Source: Chitinophagaceae bacterium IBVUCB2 (GTDB lineage: Bacteria; Bacteroidota; Bacteroidia; Chitinophagales; Chitinophagaceae). Taken from it: a stretch of DNA of 64,000 bases. The position numbers and the translations under genes were made by a program. The notes under the pieces are model-generated. The model was not told the origin of the DNA. It did not search any database and was given only the letters and a program-made list of their open reading frames with translations. The stretch covers positions 124,001 to 188,000 of the forward strand of contig NFUV01000002.1 of the NCBI GenBank assembly GCA_002127295.1, given 5' to 3'. Shown in pieces: positions 22,953 to 33,048 of the stretch (positions are counted from its first letter, which is position 1; the number at the start of each line of letters is the position of its first letter).

Positions 22953-24635
22953 TTACAATAACATGGTAATAGGATTCTCCAAATATTTCTTGAAAGTTTG
23001 TAAGAATGCTGCACCTACTGCACCATCCACACTTCGGTGGTCGCAGCTCAACGTTATTTTCATTACATTACTTACAGCAAAACCTTCTCCTTTCTTCACT
23101 ACTATTTCTTTTATTCTGCCCACTGCCATAATGCAACTGTCTGGCGGATTAATGATCGCTGTAAATTCATCTATATCCATCATGCCCAAATTGGATATGG
23201 TGAAAGTATTACCTGAAAATTCGTTGGGTTGTAATTTTTTGTTCTTTGCTTTTCCTGCTAACTCTTTACTTTCTGCTGCAATCTGTGGTAAGGTTTTTTG
23301 ATCAGCAAAACGAATAACCGGAACAATCAATCCATCCTCAATAGCAACCGCAATTCCAATATGAATATGATTGTAACGACGAATTTTGTCGCCCATCCAT
23401 GATGCATTCACAGCGGGATGCTGACGTAGTGCTAATGCAGCCGCTTTAACTACCAGATCATTAAAGCTGATTTTAGCAGGGCTAATTTCATTCAACTGCG
23501 TTCTTGCAGCCATCGCATTATCCATATTGATTTCCATCGTAAGATAGAAATGCGGGGCACTGAATTTACTTTCTCCCAAACGCTTGGCTATAATAGTACG
23601 AATTTGATTATTGGGAATATCAGTAAATCCTTCCTCGCCTGCCGTAAATGCCGGTACAGTTGCAGTTGCTGCTGCAGGTTTTGCAGTTGCAGTTTTTGTA
23701 TCCGATTGTTTGAAATTATCAATGTCTGCTTTTACAATTCTTCCTCCATCACCCGATCCACTCACTGCTTTTATATCAATTCCTTTTTCAGCCGCTAATT
23801 TTTTTGCAAGCGGAGATGCCTTCACTCTTCCATTTTCAGTTGACGATGAAGTTGAAGCAGCAGTTTGGGTTGATTCAGTAGCAACTTTTGAACTTTCAGT
23901 TGCAGTTTGTGAACTCTCTGCTGTCGGCTGTGGACTAACTACTCCACCTTTAGTAGCAGCTACGATTGCATCTACATCTACTTTCCCTTTTTCACCTATA
24001 ATGCAAAGCAATCCGTTTACCGGAATCTTTTCTCCTTTTTGTGCACCAATATGTAATAATGTACCGTTCTTATAGCTTTCCAGTTCCATGGTGGCTTTAT
24101 CTGTTTCAATCTCCGCCAACACTTCGCCTTTCTTCACTGTATCGCCAACGTTTTTATGCCAGGATGCAATCACACCTTCTTCCATTGTATCGCTCAATCG
24201 GGGCATCAATACTACTTCATCCATTTTGGAAACATCGAGGGTTGTAGTAGTGGTTGCTTTTTGGGCGGGTTGGGGAGTTGTAGCAGCAGGGGCTGTTTCT
24301 TGTTTCTTATCAGTTGCCACAGCAGGTTGGGCATTTTTTTCTTGTGCCTTCGGAGCGGCAGCAGTTCCACCTTTCAATAACGACGAAACATCTTCACCAG
24401 CTTTTCCAACAATTGCCAATAATTCATCTACCTGGATCTTTGTGCCTTTATCGCCACCGGTATGTAACAGAACGCCATCTTTATAGCTTTCCAGTTCCAT
24501 GGTAGCTTTATCGGTTTCTATCTCTGCTAAGAGGTCGCCCTTTTTTACGGTATCTCCGACTTTTTTATGCCATGCAGCAATTACACCTTCGGTCATGGTG
24601 TCGCTGAGTCGGGGCATCAATATCACTTCGGCCAT
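22953..24635 (-). CDS. pdhC: Pyruvate dehydrogenase E2, dihydrolipoamide acetyltransferase
   Basis: 560 residues. Two lipoyl domains (residues 1-80 and about 135-215), each with the lipoyl-lysine motif ETDKATMELESY. Ala/Thr/Gln-rich linkers follow, then an E3-binding domain near 275-310 (KASPLAKKLAAEKGIDI), and the catalytic 2-oxo acid transferase domain to the end with SCDHRSVDGAVG. It moves acetyl from lipoamide to CoA in the pyruvate dehydrogenase complex. Two lipoyl domains and KATMELESY favour pyruvate over 2-oxoglutarate. No E1 or E3 gene is adjacent. Confidence 0.93.
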   Translation of the reverse strand: MAEVILMPRLSDTMTEGVIAAWHKKVGDTVKKGDLLAEIETDKATMELESYKDGVLLHTGGDKGTKIQVDELLAIVGKAGEDVSSLLKGGTAAAPKAQEKNAQPAVATDKKQETAPAATTPQPAQKATTTTTLDVSKMDEVVLMPRLSDTMEEGVIASWHKNVGDTVKKGEVLAEIETDKATMELESYKNGTLLHIGAQKGEKIPVNGLLCIIGEKGKVDVDAIVAATKGGVVSPQPTAESSQTATESSKVATESTQTAASTSSSTENGRVKASPLAKKLAAEKGIDIKAVSGSGDGGRIVKADIDNFKQSDTKTATAKPAAATATVPAFTAGEEGFTDIPNNQIRTIIAKRLGESKFSAPHFYLTMEINMDNAMAARTQLNEISPAKISFNDLVVKAAALALRQHPAVNASWMGDKIRRYNHIHIGIAVAIEDGLIVPVIRFADQKTLPQIAAESKELAGKAKNKKLQPNEFSGNTFTISNLGMMDIDEFTAIINPPDSCIMAVGRIKEIVVKKGEGFAVSNVMKITLSCDHRSVDGAVGAAFLQTFKKYLENPITMLL

Positions 24636-24702
24636 TGCCTTTGAATTTTCGCCGAAATTACGGTAAAATGATTGAATGCTGAAAGTGGAATAGAACTGAA
24701 AA

Positions 24703-26502
24703 TCAGTAATCCAACTCCAGCCGGAGGCGGTCTTTCATTTCCTTTATCAACGGGTATTGTTCGGCCATTTTTAAAAACTGCTCTTTAGAGGAGAGTGGTA
24801 CTTCAACCTGGGGGCGGTCATCAGTTTTTTCTTCAATAATTACATTGTATTGAAGTAATTTATTTTTTAGTGCTTCCTGTAAATAGGCAAACAGTTTATT
24901 TCTTTCCTGCTCTATAAATTGCTTTTCTATATTATTACCCGTAACTGCTTCAAAACAGTTATCATCCTTTACTCTTAGTATGGCTAATTGAAAAGAAGGG
25001 ACAGCCGGATTTTTCGAATCCTTTAATTTTTGAATATATCCTTCCCAGGCTTTTTGTAATTCATCAATTTGCAATGACTGGTTAACAGCAATGTTGCCAT
25101 TATTGCCATTGGTTTGATATTGCTTGCGGATTTTATCCAGTGCCGATATTTTACCCGTCTCCGTTTTTGTTTCTGCTTGCCTGGCTGGTTGATAAACCGG
25201 AGAATTATCTTCTTTTACAACAGCAGGGGTAGAAGAAGTTTCAATGATCAACTTTGCTTCTGATTGCCTGGTTGTTTTTACAACAGCTGGTTGCAAAGCA
25301 GGAGTATGTGGTCCTGTATATAATTTAATAGGGGAGGAACGGAAAGCAATCGGCGCATCAACTAGTTTTTTTTTACTGACAACTGAACCCTCAGCTGTTA
25401 ATTGCAAAGCCTGTTGCAAGTAACAAAGTTTAATAAGTGCTAATTCTACATGCAATCTTTTGTTGCGGGCTGCTTTGTAATTTAGTTCTGTTTCGTTCAA
25501 AATATTTAAAGCACTGATCAATACAGCAGGCGAAACTTTTTGTGCTGTGCTGATGTATCTTTCTTTAAAACTCTCTACCACTTCCAACAATACAGCGGCT
25601 TTTTCATCCTTACACACTAACAGGTTACGCATAAATTCTGCAAACCCATTTATTACCAAATCACCTTCAAATCCTTTCCGGTTAATATCATCATATTGCA
25701 ACATAGCACCCGACAGATCTTGCTGCTGCATGCATTCCAATAATTTGAAATAGCAATCTGCATCCAGGATATTCAAATGTTCTAAGGTGGTAGCATAGTT
25801 TAATTCACCATTGGTAAAGCTTACGATCTTATCCAGAATGCTCAATGCATCCCGCATGCAGCCTTCACTTTTTTGTGCAATTACCTGCAGCGATGCCTTA
25901 TCGGTTTTTATTTCTTCTTTGGAACAGATTTCTTCTAAATGATGTACCGTATCATTAGTAGTGATGCGTTTGAAATCGAAGATCTGGCAACGGCTGAGTA
26001 TGGTAGGAAGGATCTTATGTTTCTCCGTAGTAGCTAAAATGAAAATTGCATAAGGTGGTGGTTCTTCCAACGTTTTTAAAAATGCATTGAAGGCAGAGGA
26101 ACTCAGCATATGAACCTCATCTATCACATACACTTTGTATTTACCAGTTTGTGGTACAAAGCGAACCTGGTCTACCAGGTCACGGATATTATCTACTGAA
26201 TTGTTGGAAGCTCCATCCAGTTCAAAATAATTCATCGAAGCTCCATCATTAAAGGAAGTACAGCTCTGGCATTTATCGCAGGCCTCGCCATCTTTCGTCT
26301 GTTTTTCGCAGTTGATGGTTTTAGCTAAAATTCTTGCGCAAGTTGTTTTGCCTACACCTCTTGGTCCGCAAAATAAAAATGCATGCGCCAGTTGCTGGTG
26401 TTTAATAGCATTTTTTAATGTAGTAGTTATATGCGATTGCCCAACGACAGTGTCGAAGGTTTGCGGTCTGTATTTTCTTGCCGAAACGATGAATTTATCC
26501 AT
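24703..26502 (-). CDS. dnaX: DNA polymerase III subunits gamma/tau
   Basis: 599 residues from ATG 26502 (MDKFIVSARKYRP, the usual family start); an upstream frame to 26583 is not needed. Walker A GPRGVGKTT, zinc module C-x8-C-x2-C-x2-C (CEKQTKDGEACDKCQSC), Walker B VIDEVHML, sensor LATTEKHKI, then domain III and a Pro/Thr/Lys-rich tail with a tau-type C-terminus. Clamp-loader ATPase of the replisome. No obvious slippery A-run frameshift site was noticed, so a separate gamma product is not supported here. Confidence 0.95.
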   Translation of the reverse strand: MDKFIVSARKYRPQTFDTVVGQSHITTTLKNAIKHQQLAHAFLFCGPRGVGKTTCARILAKTINCEKQTKDGEACDKCQSCTSFNDGASMNYFELDGASNNSVDNIRDLVDQVRFVPQTGKYKVYVIDEVHMLSSSAFNAFLKTLEEPPPYAIFILATTEKHKILPTILSRCQIFDFKRITTNDTVHHLEEICSKEEIKTDKASLQVIAQKSEGCMRDALSILDKIVSFTNGELNYATTLEHLNILDADCYFKLLECMQQQDLSGAMLQYDDINRKGFEGDLVINGFAEFMRNLLVCKDEKAAVLLEVVESFKERYISTAQKVSPAVLISALNILNETELNYKAARNKRLHVELALIKLCYLQQALQLTAEGSVVSKKKLVDAPIAFRSSPIKLYTGPHTPALQPAVVKTTRQSEAKLIIETSSTPAVVKEDNSPVYQPARQAETKTETGKISALDKIRKQYQTNGNNGNIAVNQSLQIDELQKAWEGYIQKLKDSKNPAVPSFQLAILRVKDDNCFEAVTGNNIEKQFIEQERNKLFAYLQEALKNKLLQYNVIIEEKTDDRPQVEVPLSSKEQFLKMAEQYPLIKEMKDRLRLELDY

Positions 26503-26506
26503 ATTA

Positions 26507-26627
26507 CCCCCAACCCCTAAAGGGGAGTATTGAAACCCTTCAAAGGAAGTTGCAAGATAAGAAACACGACACTCGCAATGCAAAACGACTTTTCGATGTT
26601 GATAAATCTAGGAAAGCCCCTTTAGGG
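26507..26627. repeat. Pair of inverted CCCCTAAAGGGG-type motifs around the dnaX start region
   Basis: CCCCTAAAGGGG at 26514-26525, next to an ACCCCCAACCCC run, and CCCCTTTAGGG at 26617-26627 in the opposite orientation. Similar short motifs are scattered through Bacteroidota genomes between genes. Function unknown; the pair could form a long hairpin in the 5' leader of dnaX. Confidence 0.45.
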
Positions 26628-26636
26628 ATTTGTTGT

Positions 26637-27836
26637 TTAATGAAGTATCGGGTGCGGTTTAAATTCCTTCGTTCTGTCAAATAAATATCGATACGTAGTC
26701 AGAATGCGGCTGCGGTTTCCGGCAATAGCCTCGGCAACATTTATCATTTTTGGATTGAACTCTCCGATCCATTGCATTTCATAGTCATCATAAATTGGTT
26801 TACCCAGTATGTAGTTGCCATTTTCAATTTTTAAATTCTGTATCACCCTGCACCCTTCAATTATAAGGTAACTATCGGCACCCTTACCCTGAAATTCGGG
26901 TACCACACCAAATACTAGCCCGGTAAATTTTTTATTGGGCACAGTAGCTTTTACCCACAGAAATTTAAGCTTATGCCAGAGAGTGAATTTCCCGTTCAGG
27001 TATTTGAACCACCGGTTCAGGTCGGGAAGATTGATCCATACACCAATCGGTTCTCCTTTATAATAGATAAACCAGTTAACCCGTTCGTCCATTACTGGTT
27101 TCATGGAGTGAAACATTTTCCGGACTACTTTTTCTTCCAATTGCTTCAAACCTCCATGGCCGGCCCATGCTTTATTATATACAATGGTAAAATCAGCAGC
27201 AAACTTGTCGAGCTGGCTCTTTTTAATATGGGCGGAACTGTAGTTGGGGTCTTTTGAACATTCAGCATGGCGATCATAGTATTTTTTCTGAATGAGCTGG
27301 TTGGTGCTCATGGCAAAACAGATCTGGTTAAAGAAACCTTTGAAGCCATAGTTTTCCAGCAACTGCTGGTAGTAAGGCGCATTAAAGTTCATGCAATACA
27401 TCGGCGGAATGTTGTGGCCTTTTACGACCAGTCCCCACCAGCGATCCCTTTCTCCAAAATTGATAGGGCCATCCATGGCTTGAAAACCTTTTTGCAATAA
27501 CCAGTGTTTGGCAACATCCAACAGCATATCCGCAGCAGTCTGGTCGTTGATGGAATCAAAGAATCCCATACCGCCTACAGGTACATCATCTCCCTTATTT
27601 TTATATTTTTTATTGGCAAATGCGGCGATGCGTCCAATTAGCTTTCCGCTATTGTCTTTCAGAATCCAACGGGTAGCCTCACCAAAACGAAAGGATTTAT
27701 TTTTCTTAGGATCAAAAACATCGTTCACATCTTTCTCTAACGGAATAATATAATGAGGATTGTTTTTGTTGATCTCCACGTTTACCCGGAGAAACTCTTT
27801 GGCAAGCTGAGGCGTTGTAACTTCTATCAATTGCAT
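26637..27836 (-). CDS. GNAT-like protein, possibly two acetyltransferase domains
   Basis: 399 residues, cytosolic. The N-terminal part (GKLIGRIAAFANKKYKNKGDD, then GGMGFFDSINDQTAADML) and the part near residue 300 (FTGLVFGVVPEFQGKGADSYLI) look like the acetyl-CoA-binding strands and loop of GNAT folds. Conserved tryptophan-rich and NFGERDRWWG stretches suggest a specific substrate, which I cannot name. Single gene, no operon signs. The family occurs widely in Bacteroidota as an uncharacterised protein. Confidence 0.6.
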   Translation of the reverse strand: MQLIEVTTPQLAKEFLRVNVEINKNNPHYIIPLEKDVNDVFDPKKNKSFRFGEATRWILKDNSGKLIGRIAAFANKKYKNKGDDVPVGGMGFFDSINDQTAADMLLDVAKHWLLQKGFQAMDGPINFGERDRWWGLVVKGHNIPPMYCMNFNAPYYQQLLENYGFKGFFNQICFAMSTNQLIQKKYYDRHAECSKDPNYSSAHIKKSQLDKFAADFTIVYNKAWAGHGGLKQLEEKVVRKMFHSMKPVMDERVNWFIYYKGEPIGVWINLPDLNRWFKYLNGKFTLWHKLKFLWVKATVPNKKFTGLVFGVVPEFQGKGADSYLIIEGCRVIQNLKIENGNYILGKPIYDDYEMQWIGEFNPKMINVAEAIAGNRSRILTTYRYLFDRTKEFKPHPILH

Positions 27837-27981
27837 AGGACAAAAGTAGGGAAGATGCTGCTATGGCAAGACTGATTTTCTTCCAAAGTGCCCATGTTGA
27901 CTTTTTGCAAAAGAGTGTTCGGAATTTCAATACATAATTAAATAATACTACCACAGAGAAGGCTTTTTCTTTTCAACAGCA

Positions 27982-29817
27982 TCAGGCAATATGTTGCATC
28001 CGGGTAAGTTTTTTATACACCCCTTCTTCTATTTCAATCAATTCATTATGATGCCCACGTTCAATGATCTTACCATCATGGAGCACAATGATCTCATCAG
28101 CTTCTTTGATAGTACTGAGCCGATGCGCAATTACTAATGTAGTACGGCCTTTCATCAGTTTACTTAAAGCATCCTGTACAATTTTTTCCGATTCTGTGTC
28201 AAGGGAAGAAGTTGCTTCATCCAATATTAATATCGAAGGGTTTTTGAGTACAGCCCTTGCTATGCATAAACGTTGCCGCTGTCCGCCAGAAAGCCGGATG
28301 CCCCTGTCGCCGGTAATGGTTTGATAACCGTCTTCTGTTTGGATAATAAAATCATGCGCATTTGCAATTTTAGCAGCATTTACTACCTCTGCTTCTGTGG
28401 CATCTGGCCGGCCCAATGCAATATTGTTGAGTATGGTATCATTGAACAAAAATGTCTCTTGTGTTACGAAACTCATCAGGCTCCGGAGAGATTCCATTTT
28501 GAAATTCCTGATATCGGTACCATCTATTAATATATTTCCGGCCCTTACGTCATAGAAGCGGGGAATCAAATCGGCAATGGTTGATTTGCCAACACCGGAT
28601 GATCCGATAAGAGCAATTGTTTTGCCTTTGGGAATGGCAAAGTTGATATCTTTTAAAACGGGGGTATCGTTGTAGGAAAAATCAACATGGCGAAATTCAA
28701 TGCTGTGATAAAAACCAGTTATTTCTATCGCATCAGCTTTGTCAGCTACTTCAATAGGCTTATCAATTATTTCTAAAATTCTTTCACCAGCACCCCGTCC
28801 CCGTTGAATATTGGCACCGGCAATTACCATGGCTTTTGCAGGACGTAATACTTGGGAGAATATTGCAATGAAAGCAATAAACTCACTGGCCTGGATACCG
28901 GCAGCACCCTGTCCGTTTTTTAAAATCAAACTTCCTCCATAAACTAATATACCAGCTACTACCAATACCCCTGCCGCTTCAGAAAATGCCGGAGCCATTT
29001 CTCTTCTTTTAAAACCCGCCAAACTGGCCTTTCGGTAAAAATCATTTTCCCGGCTGAATTTTTTTAATGTAAAACCGGTGGCATTAAATGCCCGGATGAT
29101 ACGCATACCGGTTAATGTTTCATCCATTATAGTTAATAGCCTTCCAATTGATGCCTGCGCATCTTTAGCATCTCTTTTTAATTTTTTTTGAACGGTAGCT
29201 ATTCCTAAAGCGGATAAGGGAATGATGATTAATGTAAATAAAGTAAGCTGAGTAGAAATAGAAAATAAGGCCACAAAATAACCAATGATGAGTGAGGGTT
29301 CTTTAAACATTACTTCCAGCGAATTGGCCGCTACACTTTCAATCTCAAAAACGTCCGAGTTCATACGGGAAATCAAATCTCCTTTGTGTTCTTTGGTAAA
29401 AAAACCCATGTGGAGGTGATTAATTTTTTCAAACAAAGCTTCCCGTATTTTTTTTACCAGTAATGTTCTTGCTTTTATCAATGTTCGCTGGGCCAGGTAG
29501 CGGAACAGGTTCGTTAATAGAACAGCACCTACAATAATGCAAGTAATAAAGTAAAGGGCATAAACAGGATTGATATCCTTTAACCGGTATACCTGGTAAT
29601 AAAAAATATCTCTTATAAATCCTGTGGATATGGAAAACGAGGGGGGAGTTAAAATTTCGTTCCCGCTTTTATGCTCGAACAATACATTTAATAAAGGAAT
29701 TATTAAGGCAAATTGAAATACACTGAAGATCACCGCCAGTATAGTGAAAATAAAAAAAGGTATCACAAACCACCGGTAAGGTCGGACATAGGCGAGAAGG
29801 CGTCTGTAAATTTTCAT
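27982..29817 (-). CDS. ABC exporter, fused permease and ATPase (MsbA-like)
   Basis: 611 residues. Six-helix transmembrane domain to about residue 330, then the ATPase domain: Walker A GSSGVGKST, Q-loop VTQETFLF, signature LSGGQRQRL, Walker B ILILDEATSSLD, H-loop AHRLSTI. This is the type IV exporter half-transporter of the MsbA/lipid-A or multidrug kind, working as a homodimer. Next to glycosyltransferase genes, so a role in lipid-linked glycan or lipid A export is plausible but not shown. Confidence 0.9.
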   Translation of the reverse strand: MKIYRRLLAYVRPYRWFVIPFFIFTILAVIFSVFQFALIIPLLNVLFEHKSGNEILTPPSFSISTGFIRDIFYYQVYRLKDINPVYALYFITCIIVGAVLLTNLFRYLAQRTLIKARTLLVKKIREALFEKINHLHMGFFTKEHKGDLISRMNSDVFEIESVAANSLEVMFKEPSLIIGYFVALFSISTQLTLFTLIIIPLSALGIATVQKKLKRDAKDAQASIGRLLTIMDETLTGMRIIRAFNATGFTLKKFSRENDFYRKASLAGFKRREMAPAFSEAAGVLVVAGILVYGGSLILKNGQGAAGIQASEFIAFIAIFSQVLRPAKAMVIAGANIQRGRGAGERILEIIDKPIEVADKADAIEITGFYHSIEFRHVDFSYNDTPVLKDINFAIPKGKTIALIGSSGVGKSTIADLIPRFYDVRAGNILIDGTDIRNFKMESLRSLMSFVTQETFLFNDTILNNIALGRPDATEAEVVNAAKIANAHDFIIQTEDGYQTITGDRGIRLSGGQRQRLCIARAVLKNPSILILDEATSSLDTESEKIVQDALSKLMKGRTTLVIAHRLSTIKEADEIIVLHDGKIIERGHHNELIEIEEGVYKKLTRMQHIA

Positions 29818-29833
29818 GAATGCTTAAAATAAT

Positions 29834-30892
29834 TCAATATAGTGAACGGTACACTTCCAGGTATTGTTTAGCAGAGGTATGCCAGTTAAAACTCCTACCT
29901 CTTTCTTTTATTTTATCCTGGTAGCCATTGGCGTCATATTTATACATACCATTATAAAATACTTTTTCCATATTGTCGGAATTGAAATCATTAAAATAGA
30001 ATGAAACATCGCCCCCTATTTCCGGTAAAGCTGTTTTATCCGATAAGAATAATGGCTTACCACAGCTCATCGCTTCCACTACGGGAAGGCCAAAACCTTC
30101 TGAAATAGAAGGAAAGGCAAAAGCCTTGCAATTATTATAATACCAGGATTTTTCATGTTCTGAAACAGACCCTAACAAATGTAAATTATCTTCTACCCCA
30201 AGGTCTCTTGATTCTTTTTGTATAAAGGAAAGGTAGTTTGGATCGTCATATTTTCCGGCAATAAGTAATTCCATTGTGTTTTTCTTTAAGAGTGGCAGTA
30301 GCACATGAAAATTTTTTTTCCGGTTGATAACTCCAATAGAAAAAAGAAACGGCTTGCGTGGCTTATATGATTTGGAAGTTAATTCAGGTGTTTCCAGCAA
30401 ATTGGTCCCATTATGAATAACATAGAGGGGCTTGTTTTTTGTATCACAATTTTTCAGTACATCTTTTTTACTGAACTCCGAAATGCAGATAATGGCATCA
30501 GCCCGGTTTATCAGTCCTTGCAGGTATCGCAGGTATTTTTGTTTTTTAGCGGCTGTTTTTCTTTCATCATACATAAAGTTCAGGTCGTGTATAGAAAGAA
30601 CAACCTTGATTTTTTTATTTAACACAGGCATGTAATGAGTGTTTTGGTAAGTGGAATGCCAGATGTCAAATGATTGTAAAGAAGGTAAGATAAATTTATG
30701 AAGCGGATTTTGAGTTATGTGGTTTGCAGTAGTTAGTGACCAATCCTGTTCACCGGGAGGTGTATAAAAGAATAATTGTTCCTGTCGCAGATGGATATTT
30801 TTCTCCAGGTATTTACCAAGATTGCGACAATAATGATATAAGCCGGTGTCGCGGTATTTCATTCTTTCACAATCCAAAACAATTTTATTCAT
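29834..30892 (-). CDS. Glycosyltransferase family 1/4
   Basis: 352 residues, GT-B fold. Start MNKIVLDCERMKYRDTGLYH; C-terminal donor-binding part FPSISEGFGLPVVEAMSCG with the E-x7-E motif (SEGFGLPVVEA). It transfers a sugar from a nucleotide sugar in surface glycan synthesis; the sugar is unknown. Clearly a paralog of the divergent gene at 31113 (shared DC-MKY-G-LYHYC-NLG start, IHDLNF/IHDLNP, NKPLYVIHNGT/DKPIYVIYNGT). 16 bases upstream of the exporter on the same strand, probably one operon. Confidence 0.88.
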   Translation of the reverse strand: MNKIVLDCERMKYRDTGLYHYCRNLGKYLEKNIHLRQEQLFFYTPPGEQDWSLTTANHITQNPLHKFILPSLQSFDIWHSTYQNTHYMPVLNKKIKVVLSIHDLNFMYDERKTAAKKQKYLRYLQGLINRADAIICISEFSKKDVLKNCDTKNKPLYVIHNGTNLLETPELTSKSYKPRKPFLFSIGVINRKKNFHVLLPLLKKNTMELLIAGKYDDPNYLSFIQKESRDLGVEDNLHLLGSVSEHEKSWYYNNCKAFAFPSISEGFGLPVVEAMSCGKPLFLSDKTALPEIGGDVSFYFNDFNSDNMEKVFYNGMYKYDANGYQDKIKERGRSFNWHTSAKQYLEVYRSLY

Positions 30893-30957
30893 TAAAGCTG
30901 TTTTAAACCTGGTGAGTTGTTATTGAAATCAAATATCATGCAAGTGTATGTTGTATC

Positions 30958-31051
30958 TATCATAAAAACGATGATTTCAATCAGGAAATTGGTAAACATT
31001 GCTCAATGAATAGTGACCCGAAATATGGTTAACTATGTATCATAAAACGAT
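30958..31051. promoter_or_regulatory. Repeats between divergent glycosyltransferase genes
   Basis: TATCATAAAAACGAT at 30958-30972 and TATCATAAAACGAT at 31038-31051 are direct repeats 80 bases apart. TGAAATCA (about 30924) and TGATTTCA (about 30972) are inverted. They lie in the 220-base A/T-rich region between the two glycosyltransferase starts and may be binding sites for a shared regulator. No gene in this gap. Confidence 0.35.
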
Positions 31052-31112
31052 TATTTTTTTTATACTAGATATGCTTATTAGTCGTTTTGTTAATGGAAGT
31101 TAATGCTGCCTG

Positions 31113-32192
31113 ATGGCGAAAGAAAAAAAGAAAATCTTTCTCGACTGTGACCTGATGAAGTATCCCAATTCAGGATTGTATCATTATTGCCTGAATTTAG
31201 GGATGGAAATTCAAAGCCTGCTCAAAGCGCAAAACGCTGGTGAAATCTTTTTTTATTTGCCACCTGAAAAAGTAAATTTATTTGGTCCTGAAGCCCGATA
31301 TGTTGCGGAGAGAAAAAGTTTTTGGAATTTTTTTAGATCTCCTTTGCAGGCCTGTGATATATGGCATGCCCCCTTTCAATCCGGTAGAATAGTTCCTGAT
31401 AAGAAAAAATATCCCGGTATTAAAGTAGTGCTTACTATTCATGATTTGAACCCCCTGCATGAAGGAAAATCCTTAGATGAGCAACAGCAAAGCCTGGCTC
31501 ATACTCAATCACTGATAGATAAAACAGATGCTATCGTTTGCATCTCCCAATTCTGCAAGGATGATGTGTTGAAAAACTGCGATGTTGGCGATAAGCCAAT
31601 TTATGTTATTTATAATGGCACACATAAAGTACATGCTCCCCAACTCAATGATACTTCTTACAAGCCCAAACGGCCTTTTCTTTTTGGAATGGGATATGTG
31701 AATACCAAGAAAAATTACCATGTGCTTTTAGCATTACTAAAGAATGAAAATATAGAACTGGTAATTGCAGGAAGGCTGGATGAGCCGGATTATATTGAAA
31801 AAATGAAACAGCAGGCGATTAAAATGGGAGTGTTTGACAGGGTCCACATTTTAGGACCTGTTTCAGAGGGGGAAAAAGGGTGGTATTTTCAGCATTGTCT
31901 GGCTTTTGTTCACCCTTCACTAGCAGAAGGCTTTGGAGCACCAGTAGTAGAAGCAATGCAGTTTGGAAAACCTATATTTCTTTCCTCTCTTACATCATTA
32001 CCTGAAATAGGTGGTGATGCTGCTTTTTATTTTCCCTCATTTGATCCCGATAAAATGCAAGAAGTTTTTTTTAGAGGCATGATAAAATATGAAAAGGAGA
32101 TGATGATAGAGCAGATAAAAAAAAGAGGAATGGAGTTTGATTGGAAGGAGAAAGCAAAACAATATCTCATCGTTTATCAATCACTATACTAA
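31113..32192 (+). CDS. Glycosyltransferase family 1/4, paralog of the divergent gene
   Basis: 359 residues with the same GT-B layout as its neighbour: KKIFLDCDLMKYPNSGLYHY start, VVLTIHDLNPLHEGK, VCISQFCKDDVLKNCDVG, and donor motif HPSLAEGFGAPVVEAMQFG. Followed within 3 bases by a methyltransferase gene, so an operon of at least three genes reads to the right. Surface glycan assembly is the likely role. Confidence 0.88.
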   Translation: MAKEKKKIFLDCDLMKYPNSGLYHYCLNLGMEIQSLLKAQNAGEIFFYLPPEKVNLFGPEARYVAERKSFWNFFRSPLQACDIWHAPFQSGRIVPDKKKYPGIKVVLTIHDLNPLHEGKSLDEQQQSLAHTQSLIDKTDAIVCISQFCKDDVLKNCDVGDKPIYVIYNGTHKVHAPQLNDTSYKPKRPFLFGMGYVNTKKNYHVLLALLKNENIELVIAGRLDEPDYIEKMKQQAIKMGVFDRVHILGPVSEGEKGWYFQHCLAFVHPSLAEGFGAPVVEAMQFGKPIFLSSLTSLPEIGGDAAFYFPSFDPDKMQEVFFRGMIKYEKEMMIEQIKKRGMEFDWKEKAKQYLIVYQSLY

Positions 32193-32194
32193 TC

Positions 32195-33031
32195 ATGGAA
32201 AAGCGAAAATCTGAACTATGCAAAGCAATAGACATGCAGGCTGATTGGTATAAACGATGGTGTCATGAGTTGAAGGAAGAGCCTAAGTTTCACCGAAAGC
32301 AATGGGAGTTTGTGTATGTAATGCAGGCCTTGTGGGAGAGAGGTTGTATTGAACAGGGAAAAAAAGGACTCGTCTTTGCCGTAGGAACAGAGCCGGGGCC
32401 GTCGGTATTCGCTAACTACGGTTGCGATATTTTGGCTACAGATATTTTACCTGCTAAAGGAATGGAAATGGGTTGGACAAATGCGAATCAGCTTTGCTTT
32501 GGTATAGAGTCATTGAATACAAGGGGACTGTGTGATGAAAAAACATTAAAGGAACATGTTACCTATCGTCCCGTTGATATGAATTCGATTCCAGCCGATC
32601 TTACCGGTTTTGATTTTAACTGGTCCAGTTGTTCGTTCGAACACTTGGGTAGTATCGAAAAAGGACTTGCTTTTTTGACCAATCAATTATCAACATTAAA
32701 GCCCGGTAGCTGGGCGGTACATACAACCGAGTTTAATATTTCTTCCAACGATAAAACGATTGAGCAAGGTGATACAGTGGTATTTCGGAAAAAAGATATT
32801 GATAGAGTGGTGGAAGAATTGCGAAGAATGGGGCATTTTGTAGGGGAGCTTGATTATTCACTAGGTGGGGAACCGGAAGATTTCCAGGTTGATTTTTTAC
32901 CACACCAGCAAAAAGTGCATCTTAAATTACAACTGGATCAATTTGTTGTTACGTCAATTGGATTGATAATCCAAAAAAGAAAAAAATCAGGGGTATTTTC
33001 GAGATGGTTTAATAAAAAGAATTCCAGGTAA
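32195..33031 (+). CDS. SAM-dependent methyltransferase-like protein of the glycan cluster
   Basis: 278 residues from ATG 32195, two bases after the glycosyltransferase stop. A longer frame reaching back to 32141 would overlap that gene and is rejected. GLVFAVGTEPGPSVFANYGCDILATDI is a modified Rossmann SAM-binding motif and FDFNWSSCSFEHLGSIEKGL a motif-IV/post-I-like region. C-terminal basic tail. Probably methylates a sugar or an acceptor in surface glycan synthesis (inference from the neighbours). Confidence 0.72.
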   Translation: MEKRKSELCKAIDMQADWYKRWCHELKEEPKFHRKQWEFVYVMQALWERGCIEQGKKGLVFAVGTEPGPSVFANYGCDILATDILPAKGMEMGWTNANQLCFGIESLNTRGLCDEKTLKEHVTYRPVDMNSIPADLTGFDFNWSSCSFEHLGSIEKGLAFLTNQLSTLKPGSWAVHTTEFNISSNDKTIEQGDTVVFRKKDIDRVVEELRRMGHFVGELDYSLGGEPEDFQVDFLPHQQKVHLKLQLDQFVVTSIGLIIQKRKKSGVFSRWFNKKNSR

Positions 33032-33048
33032 TTTAAATATATATCCCA

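Noticed and set aside
24703-26502. Programmed frameshift in dnaX giving gamma
   Set aside because: No clear A-AAA-AAG slippery heptamer with stem-loop was noticed in the region between the ATPase part and the tail.
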